From positions 62,001 to 126,000 of the forward strand of contig NZ_CP054023.1 in NCBI RefSeq assembly GCF_005862305.2: a stretch of DNA of 64,000 nucleotides, written 5' to 3'. This DNA is from Rhizobium indicum (lineage in GTDB: Bacteria; Pseudomonadota; Alphaproteobacteria; Rhizobiales; Rhizobiaceae). Below the pieces are notes generated by a model that had not been told where the DNA came from, ran no database searches, and saw only the letters and a program-made list of their open reading frames with translations. Shown here piece after piece: positions 43,176-51,126 of this stretch (within the stretch, counting starts at the first letter, position 1; each line of letters opens with the position of its first letter). A program made the position numbers and the translations under genes.

Positions 43176-44720
43176 TCAATTGTCGAGCGAAACTTCCCAA
43201 AGACGGGCATTCGATTGCCAGACGGGCTGGCCCTTCAGCTTCTTGGTCGCGCCCCAGACATCGACCATGTCATAGAGGAAGATGCCCGGCATTTCCTTGA
43301 GCATCAGCGTGTGAAACTCGTCGAAGAGCGCCTGACGCTTCGTCTGGTCGGCCTCCGCATAGGCGGCCTTCATCAACTCGACAGCCTTCGGGTCATCCCA
43401 CATCAATGACGCATTCTTGTCCTTGTTGCCGACATAGAAGCCGTACATCAGCGCCGGATCGAGCCGCGGCGCGACCGATTGCGAGATGATCTGGTAGTTG
43501 CCGGACCGGCGGCGATCGACCTGCGTCGCATAGTCGAGCACCTCGATCTGCACATTGAGACCTGCCTGCTGCATCATGGCCTGCGCCATCACCGCGGCCG
43601 GGAAGCTTGGCACGTTGCTGCGCTTGTTGGCGATGATGGTAATCGGCTCGCCCTTATAGCCGGCCGTCGCAAGCTCTTTCTTTGCGGCCTCGATGTCGTA
43701 GGGCAGACGCTCCTTCTGGACATCGTCGAAATAGAGCGAGTCTTGCGAAACCATCGAACCGTTGGCTGCGCCGGTGCCATTGGAGGCGGCCTCGACGAGT
43801 TGGTCGAGATCGAGTGCCATCGCCATGGCGCGGCGCACGCCGGGATTGCTCAGAACCTTGTCGCGCGTCTGGATGTAAAAGAGGTTTTTGCCGTTGTTGC
43901 GAGCCACGATCAGCTGCATCGTGTCGCTCGTCTTGAATTCGGGAATGAGATCCGGCGAAATCTCCGCGGTATCGAGCACGCCGGACTGAAGGCCGGCCTT
44001 TACGGTCGAAGCATCGGGAATGACCATGAACTTGATGCCGTCGACGAGAGGGCGTTTGGAGCCGACCATGCCGTCGGGCTTGCCGTCGTTCTGGGGCGAG
44101 ACATAATCGTCGAACTTGGCGAGATGGATATACTCGCCCTTCTTCCATTCATCCCATTTGAAGGGACCGGTGCCGATCGGCTTGACGAAGCTTCCGTCCG
44201 CGCCGACCGATTCCGGGGAGATCATCCCGGTGTAACCGCATTCGGGGCGAGACATCAGGCCAAGGAAAACTGCCGATGGCTTTTCCAGCGTGATGGTGAC
44301 GGTCGAAGTATCGACTGCCTTGACCCCCGTAACATGCACGGTGCCGCTGCCGTCGAAGTCAGGAAGGCAGGTCCATTTCGTTTCGGGCTTGAGATAGCGG
44401 TTCCAGTTCCACACGACGTCATCGGCGGTCAATTTCTTGCCGTTGTGGAATTTGACGTCATCACGCAGTTTGAAGCTGTAGCTCAGCCCATCCGCCGAGA
44501 CTTCGAAGCTCTTTGCCAGCAGTGGCTTAACCTCGCCGTTGTTGGCATAGCCGACGAGCCCCTCGACGATATGCAGGATGACTCCATCGGTATTGCCGTC
44601 GCGATTGACGCCCGGATTGTTGCTGCGCAGATCGGAACTTTGAGCCACGACGATGTCGCGGGCGTCGACCACGCCGGTCATCGCCATCAACATGGTGCCT
44701 GCAAGAAGAAGCTTGTGCAT
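43176..44720 (-). CDS. Periplasmic solute-binding protein, SBP_bac_5 family (LysR cluster)
   Basis: A 514-residue protein with signal peptide MHKLLLAGTMLMAMTGVVDA, cut near RDIVVAQ. Family marks: YSFKLRDDVKFHNGKKLTADDV, WNWNRYLKPETKW, VRRAMAMALDLDQLVEAA and the late EMPGIFLYDMVDVWG. Its ligand must be compatible with an M20 amidohydrolase and the beta-lactamase-like protein encoded upstream. AGAGGG precedes the ATG. Confidence 0.9.
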   Translation of the reverse strand: MHKLLLAGTMLMAMTGVVDARDIVVAQSSDLRSNNPGVNRDGNTDGVILHIVEGLVGYANNGEVKPLLAKSFEVSADGLSYSFKLRDDVKFHNGKKLTADDVVWNWNRYLKPETKWTCLPDFDGSGTVHVTGVKAVDTSTVTITLEKPSAVFLGLMSRPECGYTGMISPESVGADGSFVKPIGTGPFKWDEWKKGEYIHLAKFDDYVSPQNDGKPDGMVGSKRPLVDGIKFMVIPDASTVKAGLQSGVLDTAEISPDLIPEFKTSDTMQLIVARNNGKNLFYIQTRDKVLSNPGVRRAMAMALDLDQLVEAASNGTGAANGSMVSQDSLYFDDVQKERLPYDIEAAKKELATAGYKGEPITIIANKRSNVPSFPAAVMAQAMMQQAGLNVQIEVLDYATQVDRRRSGNYQIISQSVAPRLDPALMYGFYVGNKDKNASLMWDDPKAVELMKAAYAEADQTKRQALFDEFHTLMLKEMPGIFLYDMVDVWGATKKLKGQPVWQSNARLWEVSLDN

Positions 44721-44744
44721 TGTTCTACCCTCTTTTTATGATCT

Positions 44745-45605
44745 TTAGGATTGGAATTCATCCCAGCAGGCGCGTGAAAGCCTGCCGATGGTTTCAAGCG
44801 CGACCGTGTAGCCGGGGGTGCCGTCCTGCATTTCCTGCGGCACGTCGTCGGTATAGACGGCGATGATGTAGAAGGGGGAACCGTCGCGATAGACGATACC
44901 GGCATTCATGCGGCCGCGCTTTCCCGTGCCGCCCTTGTGGGCGACGAGCACCCCGAATGGCAGCCGGGAAGGAATGGCATAACGCAGGATCTGGTTCTTC
45001 AGGGTTTGAAGCGCATAGGCGCTGAGCGCCTGTGAGCAGCCGAGCCGGTCCGCGGCTTCCCGCGAATCCTGCGCATCCAGGATGGTCTGCAGCAGATAGA
45101 CCTGATCCCGCGCCGTCGTCGTGGTGACGGCCTTCAATGAATGATCGGGCGACAGCGCCAAGGGAGGGATGAGGAAGCGATGGTTGGTGCCCGTCATGCC
45201 GATCGACTTGCAATAGCTGTCGACCTCTTCGAGCGTCAGCCTTTCGAACACCATCTTGGTGCAGACATTGTCGCTCAGCACCATCATGCCGGTGATGGCA
45301 TCACGCAGCGATATGACGATACCGGGCGTCAGATAGCGGAACATCCCGCTCGCCACTTCCTCGGCGAAACGCTTTTCGTAGGTGATCCGTTCGTCCAGGT
45401 CCAGGCGGCCTTCATGGGCGGCCTTCAAGGCAGCCATCATGATCGAGGTCTTTCGGGTGCTGGCGGAAGGGGTTTCCTCGTCCGCGCCCCTGCCGATCGT
45501 TTCGCCGCTGCCAAGCGCACGCACCATGAAGCGGGTCACGAAAGGCTGGGCATCGCAGATCGCGTTCAATCGCTCCGCAAGCTTTCCGGATTCAATCATC
45601 GTCAT
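44745..45605 (-). CDS. Class A beta-lactamase-like serine hydrolase, cytoplasmic
   Basis: A 286-residue protein of the class A beta-lactamase-related family without a signal peptide. The nucleophile motif S-x-x-K is STRK (Ser49, Lys52) in TPSASTRKTSIM, the second motif SDN is SDNVC at residue 111, but the third motif is KGG (VAHKGGTGKRG) instead of KTG, and I see no Glu166-type E-x-x-L-N loop; instead SPDHSLKAVTT is there. So it is unlikely to be a true beta-lactamase. It sits between the fused ATPase and the binding-protein genes, hence probably hydrolyses the imported substrate, perhaps an amide or ester. Confidence 0.82.
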   Translation of the reverse strand: MTMIESGKLAERLNAICDAQPFVTRFMVRALGSGETIGRGADEETPSASTRKTSIMMAALKAAHEGRLDLDERITYEKRFAEEVASGMFRYLTPGIVISLRDAITGMMVLSDNVCTKMVFERLTLEEVDSYCKSIGMTGTNHRFLIPPLALSPDHSLKAVTTTTARDQVYLLQTILDAQDSREAADRLGCSQALSAYALQTLKNQILRYAIPSRLPFGVLVAHKGGTGKRGRMNAGIVYRDGSPFYIIAVYTDDVPQEMQDGTPGYTVALETIGRLSRACWDEFQS

Positions 45606-45606
45606 G

Positions 45607-47235
45607 TCAGTTCTCCAGGCGCCATTTGAGGATCACGCCGCCCTGAGCATTGTGGTCCAGAGCGGGGATGGCCGAGAGAAGCCTTTGCGTATAGGCCTCC
45701 TTCGGGCTGTCGAAAACCGTATCGCGGTCGCCCTCCTCGATGATCCGGCCGTCCTGCATGACGACGACGCGATCGGCCACCTGTTCGACCACGCCGAGAT
45801 CATGGCTGATGAACAGGCAGGAAAAGCCGTAGCGTTTTTGCAGATCGGACAGGAGTTCGAGCACCTGCGCCCGGACCGTCACGTCAAGCGCCGATACCGG
45901 TTCGTCGGCGATCAGGAATTTCGGCCGGCGCGCAATGGCCCGGGCGATCGCCACGCGCTGCCGCTGACCGCCCGAAAGCTCATGCGGGTAGCGCCCGGCA
46001 TAGTCGGACCCAAGGCCGACTTCCTCCAGCGTCTCCAGGGCGCGCTTGCGCTTTGCCGCAGCGTCGAGATCGGGAACGAGCCGCAGCGCTTCTTCCACGA
46101 GCGCGAGGATGGTCATGCGCGGATCGAGCGAGGAATAAGGATCTTGAAACACCATCTGGCAATTCAGCCGATAATCCATCCAGTCGTCGTCGCGGCTGCG
46201 TCCCTTGAACCGGATATCGCCTTCGCTCTCGCGGACCAGTCCGGCAATGGTGCGGCCGAGCGTGGTCTTGCCGGAACCCGAACCGCCGACCAGCGCCACG
46301 ACTTCGCCCTCGTGGATATCGATGCTGACGCCATGCAGCGCCCGTTTCGGCTTTGCCGTCTTCATCAGCGACCGCCGGCCTGGATAGTCGACGACGATAT
46401 CCCGCGCTGAGACCATCGGCGCCCTGGTCTTGTCGATCATCCGCGTCTCTCCGCGGAACGGCAGGGAGGAAAGCAGTTTCTTCGTATAGGCACGCTGCGG
46501 TGCGTCGAGCAGATCGGCGGTGCATCCTTCTTCGACGATCACGCCCTTTTCCATGACGACGATACGGTTCGTGTAACGCGCAACCATCGGCAGATCGTGA
46601 CTGATCAGCAGCACGGCGGTGCCTTCCGCCTGCGTCAGCTCCACCATCAGTTCCATGACATCGCGCTGGATCACGGCATCGAGCGCCGTCGTCGGCTCGT
46701 CGGCGATCAAGAGCGCCGGTTTCAGCAGCATCACCGATGCCAGCATGATGCGCTGGCGCATGCCGCCCGAGAATTCATGCGGATAGGACGTGAGCGCCCC
46801 GGCGGGATCGCGGATCCCGACCCGGTTCAGCATGTCGAGGATCCGGCTGCGCCGTTCTTCCTGTGAAAATATCGTATGCAGCTGCAAGCCTTCTTCGAGT
46901 TGGCGGCCGACGGTCATCGAGGGATTGAGCGAGGTCATCGGCTCCTGGAAGACGACACCGATTTCCGCACCACGCAATTGGCGCAATTGCGCGCCGTTCA
47001 TGGAAAGCACGTCGCGTCCCTTGTAGGCAACGGAGCCGCCGATCACCTTGATGGGTGCCGGCAGCAGCGAGATCAGGGCGCGTGTTGCCAGCGTCTTGCC
47101 CGATCCGCTTTCTCCGACGATGCCGAAGATCTCGCCTGGCGCGATGTCAAAGTTGACGTCCTTGACGACCTGGACACCGGTCCCTGTGACCTGAAGCGAC
47201 AGATTGCGGACATTCAAAAGCGTTCTATTGGTCAT
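45607..47235 (-). CDS. Double-domain ABC ATPase (LysR cluster importer)
   Basis: A 542-residue protein with two ABC domains. First: GESGSGKTLATRALISL, FSGGMRQRIMLASVML, LIADEPTTALDAV. Second: [42 protein letters not shown]. The second Walker A has GGSGSGKTT. Overlaps the permease stop by 4 nt and is 1 nt from the serine hydrolase start. Third fused ATPase of the window. Confidence 0.93.
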   Translation of the reverse strand: MTNRTLLNVRNLSLQVTGTGVQVVKDVNFDIAPGEIFGIVGESGSGKTLATRALISLLPAPIKVIGGSVAYKGRDVLSMNGAQLRQLRGAEIGVVFQEPMTSLNPSMTVGRQLEEGLQLHTIFSQEERRSRILDMLNRVGIRDPAGALTSYPHEFSGGMRQRIMLASVMLLKPALLIADEPTTALDAVIQRDVMELMVELTQAEGTAVLLISHDLPMVARYTNRIVVMEKGVIVEEGCTADLLDAPQRAYTKKLLSSLPFRGETRMIDKTRAPMVSARDIVVDYPGRRSLMKTAKPKRALHGVSIDIHEGEVVALVGGSGSGKTTLGRTIAGLVRESEGDIRFKGRSRDDDWMDYRLNCQMVFQDPYSSLDPRMTILALVEEALRLVPDLDAAAKRKRALETLEEVGLGSDYAGRYPHELSGGQRQRVAIARAIARRPKFLIADEPVSALDVTVRAQVLELLSDLQKRYGFSCLFISHDLGVVEQVADRVVVMQDGRIIEEGDRDTVFDSPKEAYTQRLLSAIPALDHNAQGGVILKWRLEN

Positions 47236-48050
47236 TTCAGCCCCCTCATCCGCGGATCAAGCTTGTCCCGAAGAGCGTCGCCCAGAAGATTGATGCCGAG
47301 GAGCGTCAGGGCGATCGCCAGGCCCGGGAACAGACCCAGCCAGACCGCCTGCTCGATGAATGGTCGGCCGGCAGCCAGCATGTTGCCCCAGGTCGGCGCC
47401 GGTGGCGGAACGCCGAGGCCGAGAAAGCTGAGCGCGCTTTCCGAAAGGATCGCCCAGCCGAACATCGAGGTCGCAAGCACGGTGATCGGGGCGACGCAAT
47501 TGGGGAGGATATGGCGGAACATGGTATAGAGCTCGCCATTGCCCATCACCTTTGAGGCCTCGATGAATTCCCGCTCGCGCAGCGACAGGACGGCACCCCG
47601 GACAACGCGGGCCATGGAGGGAGAATAGGCAATGCCCAGCGCGAAGATGATGCCATATTGGTTGGCGCCGAAGACGGCGAGCAATCCAAGCGCCAGAAGG
47701 ATGCCGGGAAAGGCAAGAAGCGCATTGTTGACGGCCATGATGACGGCATCGACCCAACCGCGGGCATAACCACTGACGAGACCGATCAGCGTGCCGCAGA
47801 CCGTTGCGAATGTGACCGTCAAGGTGCCGATCCAGACGCTCGCCCGGGCGCCGACGATCAGGCGGCTGAGCACATCGCGGCCGAATTCGTCGGTTCCGAG
47901 CCAGTGGGCGCTGCTTGGCGCCGCCAGCCGTGCGGTGAAGCCGAGCTTCATCGGATCATAGGGGGTCCAGAAAAGGCCGATCGCAGCGGAGATGAGCAAT
48001 GCGGCAATGAGAATACTGCCGATGAAGCCGTTGAAGGTGACGTTTTTCAT
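47232..48050 (-). CDS. ABC transporter permease, DppC type (LysR cluster)
   Basis: A 272-residue inner-membrane protein beginning MKNVTFNGFIGSILIAALLIS; the frame opens at 48140 but the ATG at 48050 overlaps the previous stop (ATGA). HWLGTDEFGRDVLSRLIVGAR, the loop IEASKVMGNGELYTMFRHIL and GLGVPPPAPTWGNMLAAG are typical. Ends LGDALRDKLDPRMRGLK. Confidence 0.92.
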   Translation of the reverse strand: MKNVTFNGFIGSILIAALLISAAIGLFWTPYDPMKLGFTARLAAPSSAHWLGTDEFGRDVLSRLIVGARASVWIGTLTVTFATVCGTLIGLVSGYARGWVDAVIMAVNNALLAFPGILLALGLLAVFGANQYGIIFALGIAYSPSMARVVRGAVLSLREREFIEASKVMGNGELYTMFRHILPNCVAPITVLATSMFGWAILSESALSFLGLGVPPPAPTWGNMLAAGRPFIEQAVWLGLFPGLAIALTLLGINLLGDALRDKLDPRMRGLK

Positions 48051-48991
48051 TCGGCGACTACCCGCGGATCGAACAAGGGATAGAGCAGGTCGACGACCAA
48101 ATTGACCAGCACATAGGAAAGCGAGACGAACAGCAGGCACCCTTGGATTACGGGGTAGTCGCGGGCAAAAATACTGTCGACCATCAGTCGCCCGAGCCCC
48201 GGAATGGTGAAGACCGTCTCGATGACGGCAATGCCGCCGAGCAGATTGCCGAGGATCAGACCGATGACTGTCCAGGTCGGGCCGAAAGCATTCTTGAAGG
48301 CGTGCCGCCAGAGGACGGCGCTCTCGGAAAGCCCCTTGGCCCGGGCGTGGGTGATATAGTCGAGACGCAGCACTTCCAGCGTCGAGGCGCGCGCCATGCG
48401 GATCAACACACCCATCTCGTGAATGACCAGGGTCATGATCGGCAGCACGAGGTAAAGCAGGCCGCCGGTGACGTTGCTGCCGATCGAGACATAGCCGAGG
48501 ACCGGTAGCCAGCTGAGTTTCAAGCCGAAGAAAAGCAGAAGCAGGAGGCCGAGCCAGAATGTCGGGATCGACAGCAGGATCGTGGCCGTGCCGACCAGTG
48601 CCAGGTCCGTCAGACTGTTCTGCCGCCAGGCGGCGATGACACCGGCCGGCACGGCGATGAGGCTCGCCAGAAGCACGGCGACGACGACGATTTGGGCACT
48701 GACCAGAAAGCGTGATGCGACGAGCGGCAGAACCGGCTCGTCATTGACAATCGAGCGGCCGAAATCACCCTGGACGACATTGGCGGTCCAGATCAGGAAC
48801 TGTTCCGGCAGCGATTTGTCGAGGCCGAGTTCCGAGCGCATTGCCGCGATCTGAGCCGGCTCGGCCATATCACCCAGCATCAGGGCCGCCGGATCGCCGG
48901 GTATGAAGCGGATCAGCGTGAAAACGGTCACCGAAACGAGGACGATCGTCGGCAATGCCATCAACAGGCGGTTTAGAACGAATTTCAGCAT
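48047..48991 (-). CDS. ABC transporter permease, DppB type (LysR cluster)
   Basis: A 314-residue inner-membrane protein beginning MLKFVLNRLLMALPTIVLVS; the frame opens at 49033 but the ATG at 48991 has GGGGA 6-7 nt upstream. RFIPGDPAALMLGD after the first helix, EAA-like loop THARAKGLSESAVLWRHAFK, end NLVVDLLYPLFDPRVVAE. First gene of the importer operon. Confidence 0.92.
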   Translation of the reverse strand: MLKFVLNRLLMALPTIVLVSVTVFTLIRFIPGDPAALMLGDMAEPAQIAAMRSELGLDKSLPEQFLIWTANVVQGDFGRSIVNDEPVLPLVASRFLVSAQIVVVAVLLASLIAVPAGVIAAWRQNSLTDLALVGTATILLSIPTFWLGLLLLLFFGLKLSWLPVLGYVSIGSNVTGGLLYLVLPIMTLVIHEMGVLIRMARASTLEVLRLDYITHARAKGLSESAVLWRHAFKNAFGPTWTVIGLILGNLLGGIAVIETVFTIPGLGRLMVDSIFARDYPVIQGCLLFVSLSYVLVNLVVDLLYPLFDPRVVAE

Positions 48992-49073
48992 TTTTGTTCC
49001 CCGCGATGGGCGACGGACAGTGCCCGGCGCCATCGGTTTCGTTGCCGCAGACTATGATCGAATGAGGAAATAT

Positions 49074-49112
49074 CCGCAATATTATGCGATTCTGTCATAA
49101 CTCTATGCGGAA
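49074..49112. promoter_or_regulatory. Putative LysR operator: CCGCA-N6-TGCGA plus a TGCGGAA half-site
   Basis: CCGCA ATATTA TGCGA (49074-49089) followed by TGCGGAA (49106-49112), in the 178-nt gap before the importer operon, 83-121 nt upstream of its first ATG. The same arrangement is seen at 51052-51079 beside the MmgE/PrpD gene. Confidence 0.5.
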
Positions 49113-49169
49113 TACGACCGCAACCAAAACGGCTACGTTGGCGTAAAGGTTCAGGCTAAACGTTTGATT

Positions 49170-50075
49170 TCAAATGTCTTTTTGCGAAAGCTGGATCTGC
49201 CGCTTCAAAGCGTCGCTGAGAGCGTGAGCGGCAATCGAGAGTGGCGTCCCGACCGCCCTCGCCAATCCGAATTCCTGGGTCGCGCGTGGCACGAAAGGAC
49301 GGTGAACCACCGGTAGGTGGCGATAGAGATTCGCATAAAAGCTGCTGATGATCGTGACCCCGAGGCCATGCGCGACGTAGGAACAGGCGGAACTATTGGT
49401 ATGCGTCTCGATCTTGACGATCTGCTTGACGCCGGCCCGCCGGAAGGTCTGGTCGAGCGCCATGCGGTTCGGCCGTTGGCGGCCAATCAGAATGAGGGGC
49501 ACGTCGCGCAAATTCCTGACCGTGATTTCCTCCAGTTTCGCAAGAGGATGGTCCTTCGGAACGACGCAGACACTTTCGCCGGTGGCGACCCGCTCGACCT
49601 CGATGCCCGGTCCGCTCTCGCCCTCCATGCGCAGAAAGCCGAAATCGATCACTCTCTGCTCGACGAGCTTGTTGATCGCGGTCGTCGTCTCGAAGAAGGT
49701 TTCGATCCGCACACCGGGGAAATCGCTGATGTAATCGGCCAGCATTGCCGGTGCGAAATGCTCCCACATGCTGCTCGGCAGGCCGACGCGGACGATCTCC
49801 GGGCCGGCGGCGCCGCTTCTTAAGTCCTCCGCATGGCCCGACATCCGATCGACCGCGAGCAAGATGTTTTCGGCATCGCGGGCAAGAAGCAGGGCCTCGG
49901 GGGTGGGGATGAGACGGCCTTTGTCGCGCACGAAAAGCGACATCGAAAGGTCCGCCTCGAGCTGCTGGAGCAGGCGGCTGACGCCGGACTGGCTGAGCCC
50001 CATCGTCTTTGCAGTGGCAATCGTCGACCCTGTCGCCAGAAGCGTGCGCAGGACTTCCAGTTGCTTGATATTCAT
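49170..50075 (-). CDS. LysR-family regulator 1
   Basis: A 301-residue LysR protein. The winged helix-turn-helix starts MNIKQLEVLRTLLATGSTIA and has GLSQSGVSRLLQQLEADL; the effector domain follows from about residue 90 (VRVGLPSSMWEHF). Same orientation as the importer operon it precedes and as the second lysR, 37 nt upstream. Probably controls the importer operon through the adjacent palindrome. Confidence 0.9.
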   Translation of the reverse strand: MNIKQLEVLRTLLATGSTIATAKTMGLSQSGVSRLLQQLEADLSMSLFVRDKGRLIPTPEALLLARDAENILLAVDRMSGHAEDLRSGAAGPEIVRVGLPSSMWEHFAPAMLADYISDFPGVRIETFFETTTAINKLVEQRVIDFGFLRMEGESGPGIEVERVATGESVCVVPKDHPLAKLEEITVRNLRDVPLILIGRQRPNRMALDQTFRRAGVKQIVKIETHTNSSACSYVAHGLGVTIISSFYANLYRHLPVVHRPFVPRATQEFGLARAVGTPLSIAAHALSDALKRQIQLSQKDI

Positions 50076-50112
50076 GCGTTCGCGATCCCCCGGAACAGTT
50101 CAAGCGCCGTCA

Positions 50113-51018
50113 TCATGCCCAGTCCGAAATGCTTTGAAGGAAGAGGCTGGCGGCCTTGGGCATCGGAAATTTCTCTCCGCTGATCAGCGCGTAAGCAACC
50201 GGCAGTTCCGGTTCGAGCGGAATGAACTGTAGCGGCAGCGTCGCATATTCGCGGGCGATGATTTCGCCGACCAGCGCAATGCCAAGCCCCTGCGCGGCCA
50301 GCGCGCAGGCACTCGCCACCGAATGCGCTTCGAGCAAGGGGCGTTGGCGGATGCCGGCCTTGTAGAACAACGCCTCAAGCTCGTGACGAACCGGTCGCTC
50401 CCTGTTCAGCATGATCAGATCCTGCCCCTTCAGGTCGGCGACCGACAACTGGCGGCTGCCGGCCTTCGGATGATCATTGTGCAGGGCGCAAATGACCCGC
50501 GACGACAGGATCTTCTCCTGTTTCAATCCCGGGCTCATCAGCGGCAGACGCGCGAAGCCGAGATCGGCCTCGCCGTCGGCCACCATCCGTTCAATTGCCA
50601 GGTAGCTGCCGGATGCGACTTCGACGCGCATCGGACCATTCGCCGCGAGAAAGTTCTTCAGCAGCTTCGGAATGCGCGTCGAGGAGAGGCTGCTGGGAAA
50701 GGCGAGCCGCAGCATGATCTCGCGCGATCGACCGCTTTCGAGCTCCATCGCCGCTGTTTTCAAGGCGCGTAGCCGGTCGGAAATGGCCCGGATTTCCGGG
50801 CCGAGCTGCAGCCCCTCGCGGGTCGGTTGCAGCCGGTTCTTTTCCCGGTCGAAAAGCCGGACGCCGAGATAGTCTTCCAGTTGCTGCAACAAACGGCTGG
50901 CGTTCGATTGCGAGATCCCAAGCTCGACGGAAGCGGCAATCGTCGAGCCCGTCGCCGCGATGGCGTCATAGGCCTCGATATGCTTCAGGCTGATCGCCGC
51001 ACTCGTGTCTCGCGCCAT
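50113..51018 (-). CDS. LysR-family regulator 2
   Basis: A 301-residue LysR protein, same length as regulator 1. Helix-turn-helix with AAISLKHIEAYDAIAATGS and LGISQSNASRLLQQLEDYL. The ATG at 51018 follows GGAGATAGA; the frame opens at 51087. The HTH helices are close to those of regulator 1, so a tandem duplication is likely, with the effector domains more diverged. Divergent from the MmgE/PrpD gene. Confidence 0.9.
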   Translation of the reverse strand: MARDTSAAISLKHIEAYDAIAATGSTIAASVELGISQSNASRLLQQLEDYLGVRLFDREKNRLQPTREGLQLGPEIRAISDRLRALKTAAMELESGRSREIMLRLAFPSSLSSTRIPKLLKNFLAANGPMRVEVASGSYLAIERMVADGEADLGFARLPLMSPGLKQEKILSSRVICALHNDHPKAGSRQLSVADLKGQDLIMLNRERPVRHELEALFYKAGIRQRPLLEAHSVASACALAAQGLGIALVGEIIAREYATLPLQFIPLEPELPVAYALISGEKFPMPKAASLFLQSISDWA

Positions 51019-51051
51019 TCTATCTCCAACATCGATAGCCCTACCCGCAAA

Positions 51052-51079
51052 CCGCATAAGATTGCGGACCTGCGGAAAG
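51052..51079. promoter_or_regulatory. Putative LysR operator: CCGCA-N6-TGCGG plus a TGCGGAAAG half-site
   Basis: CCGCA TAAGAT TGCGG (51052-51067) is a perfect 5-bp inverted repeat, followed by TGCGGAAAG (51071-51079). It lies in the 108-nt divergent region between lysR 2 and the MmgE/PrpD gene. Shares spacing and arms with the site before the importer operon. Confidence 0.5.
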
Positions 51080-51126
51080 TTGAACATTTTCCGCTGAGAA
51101 CCAAACTCACCGAAAGACTTTCGTCA

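Noticed and set aside
44745..45605. Reading the serine hydrolase as an antibiotic-resistance beta-lactamase
   Set aside because: No signal peptide, KGG in place of KTG, no Glu166-type loop and an operon location between ABC transporter genes argue against it.
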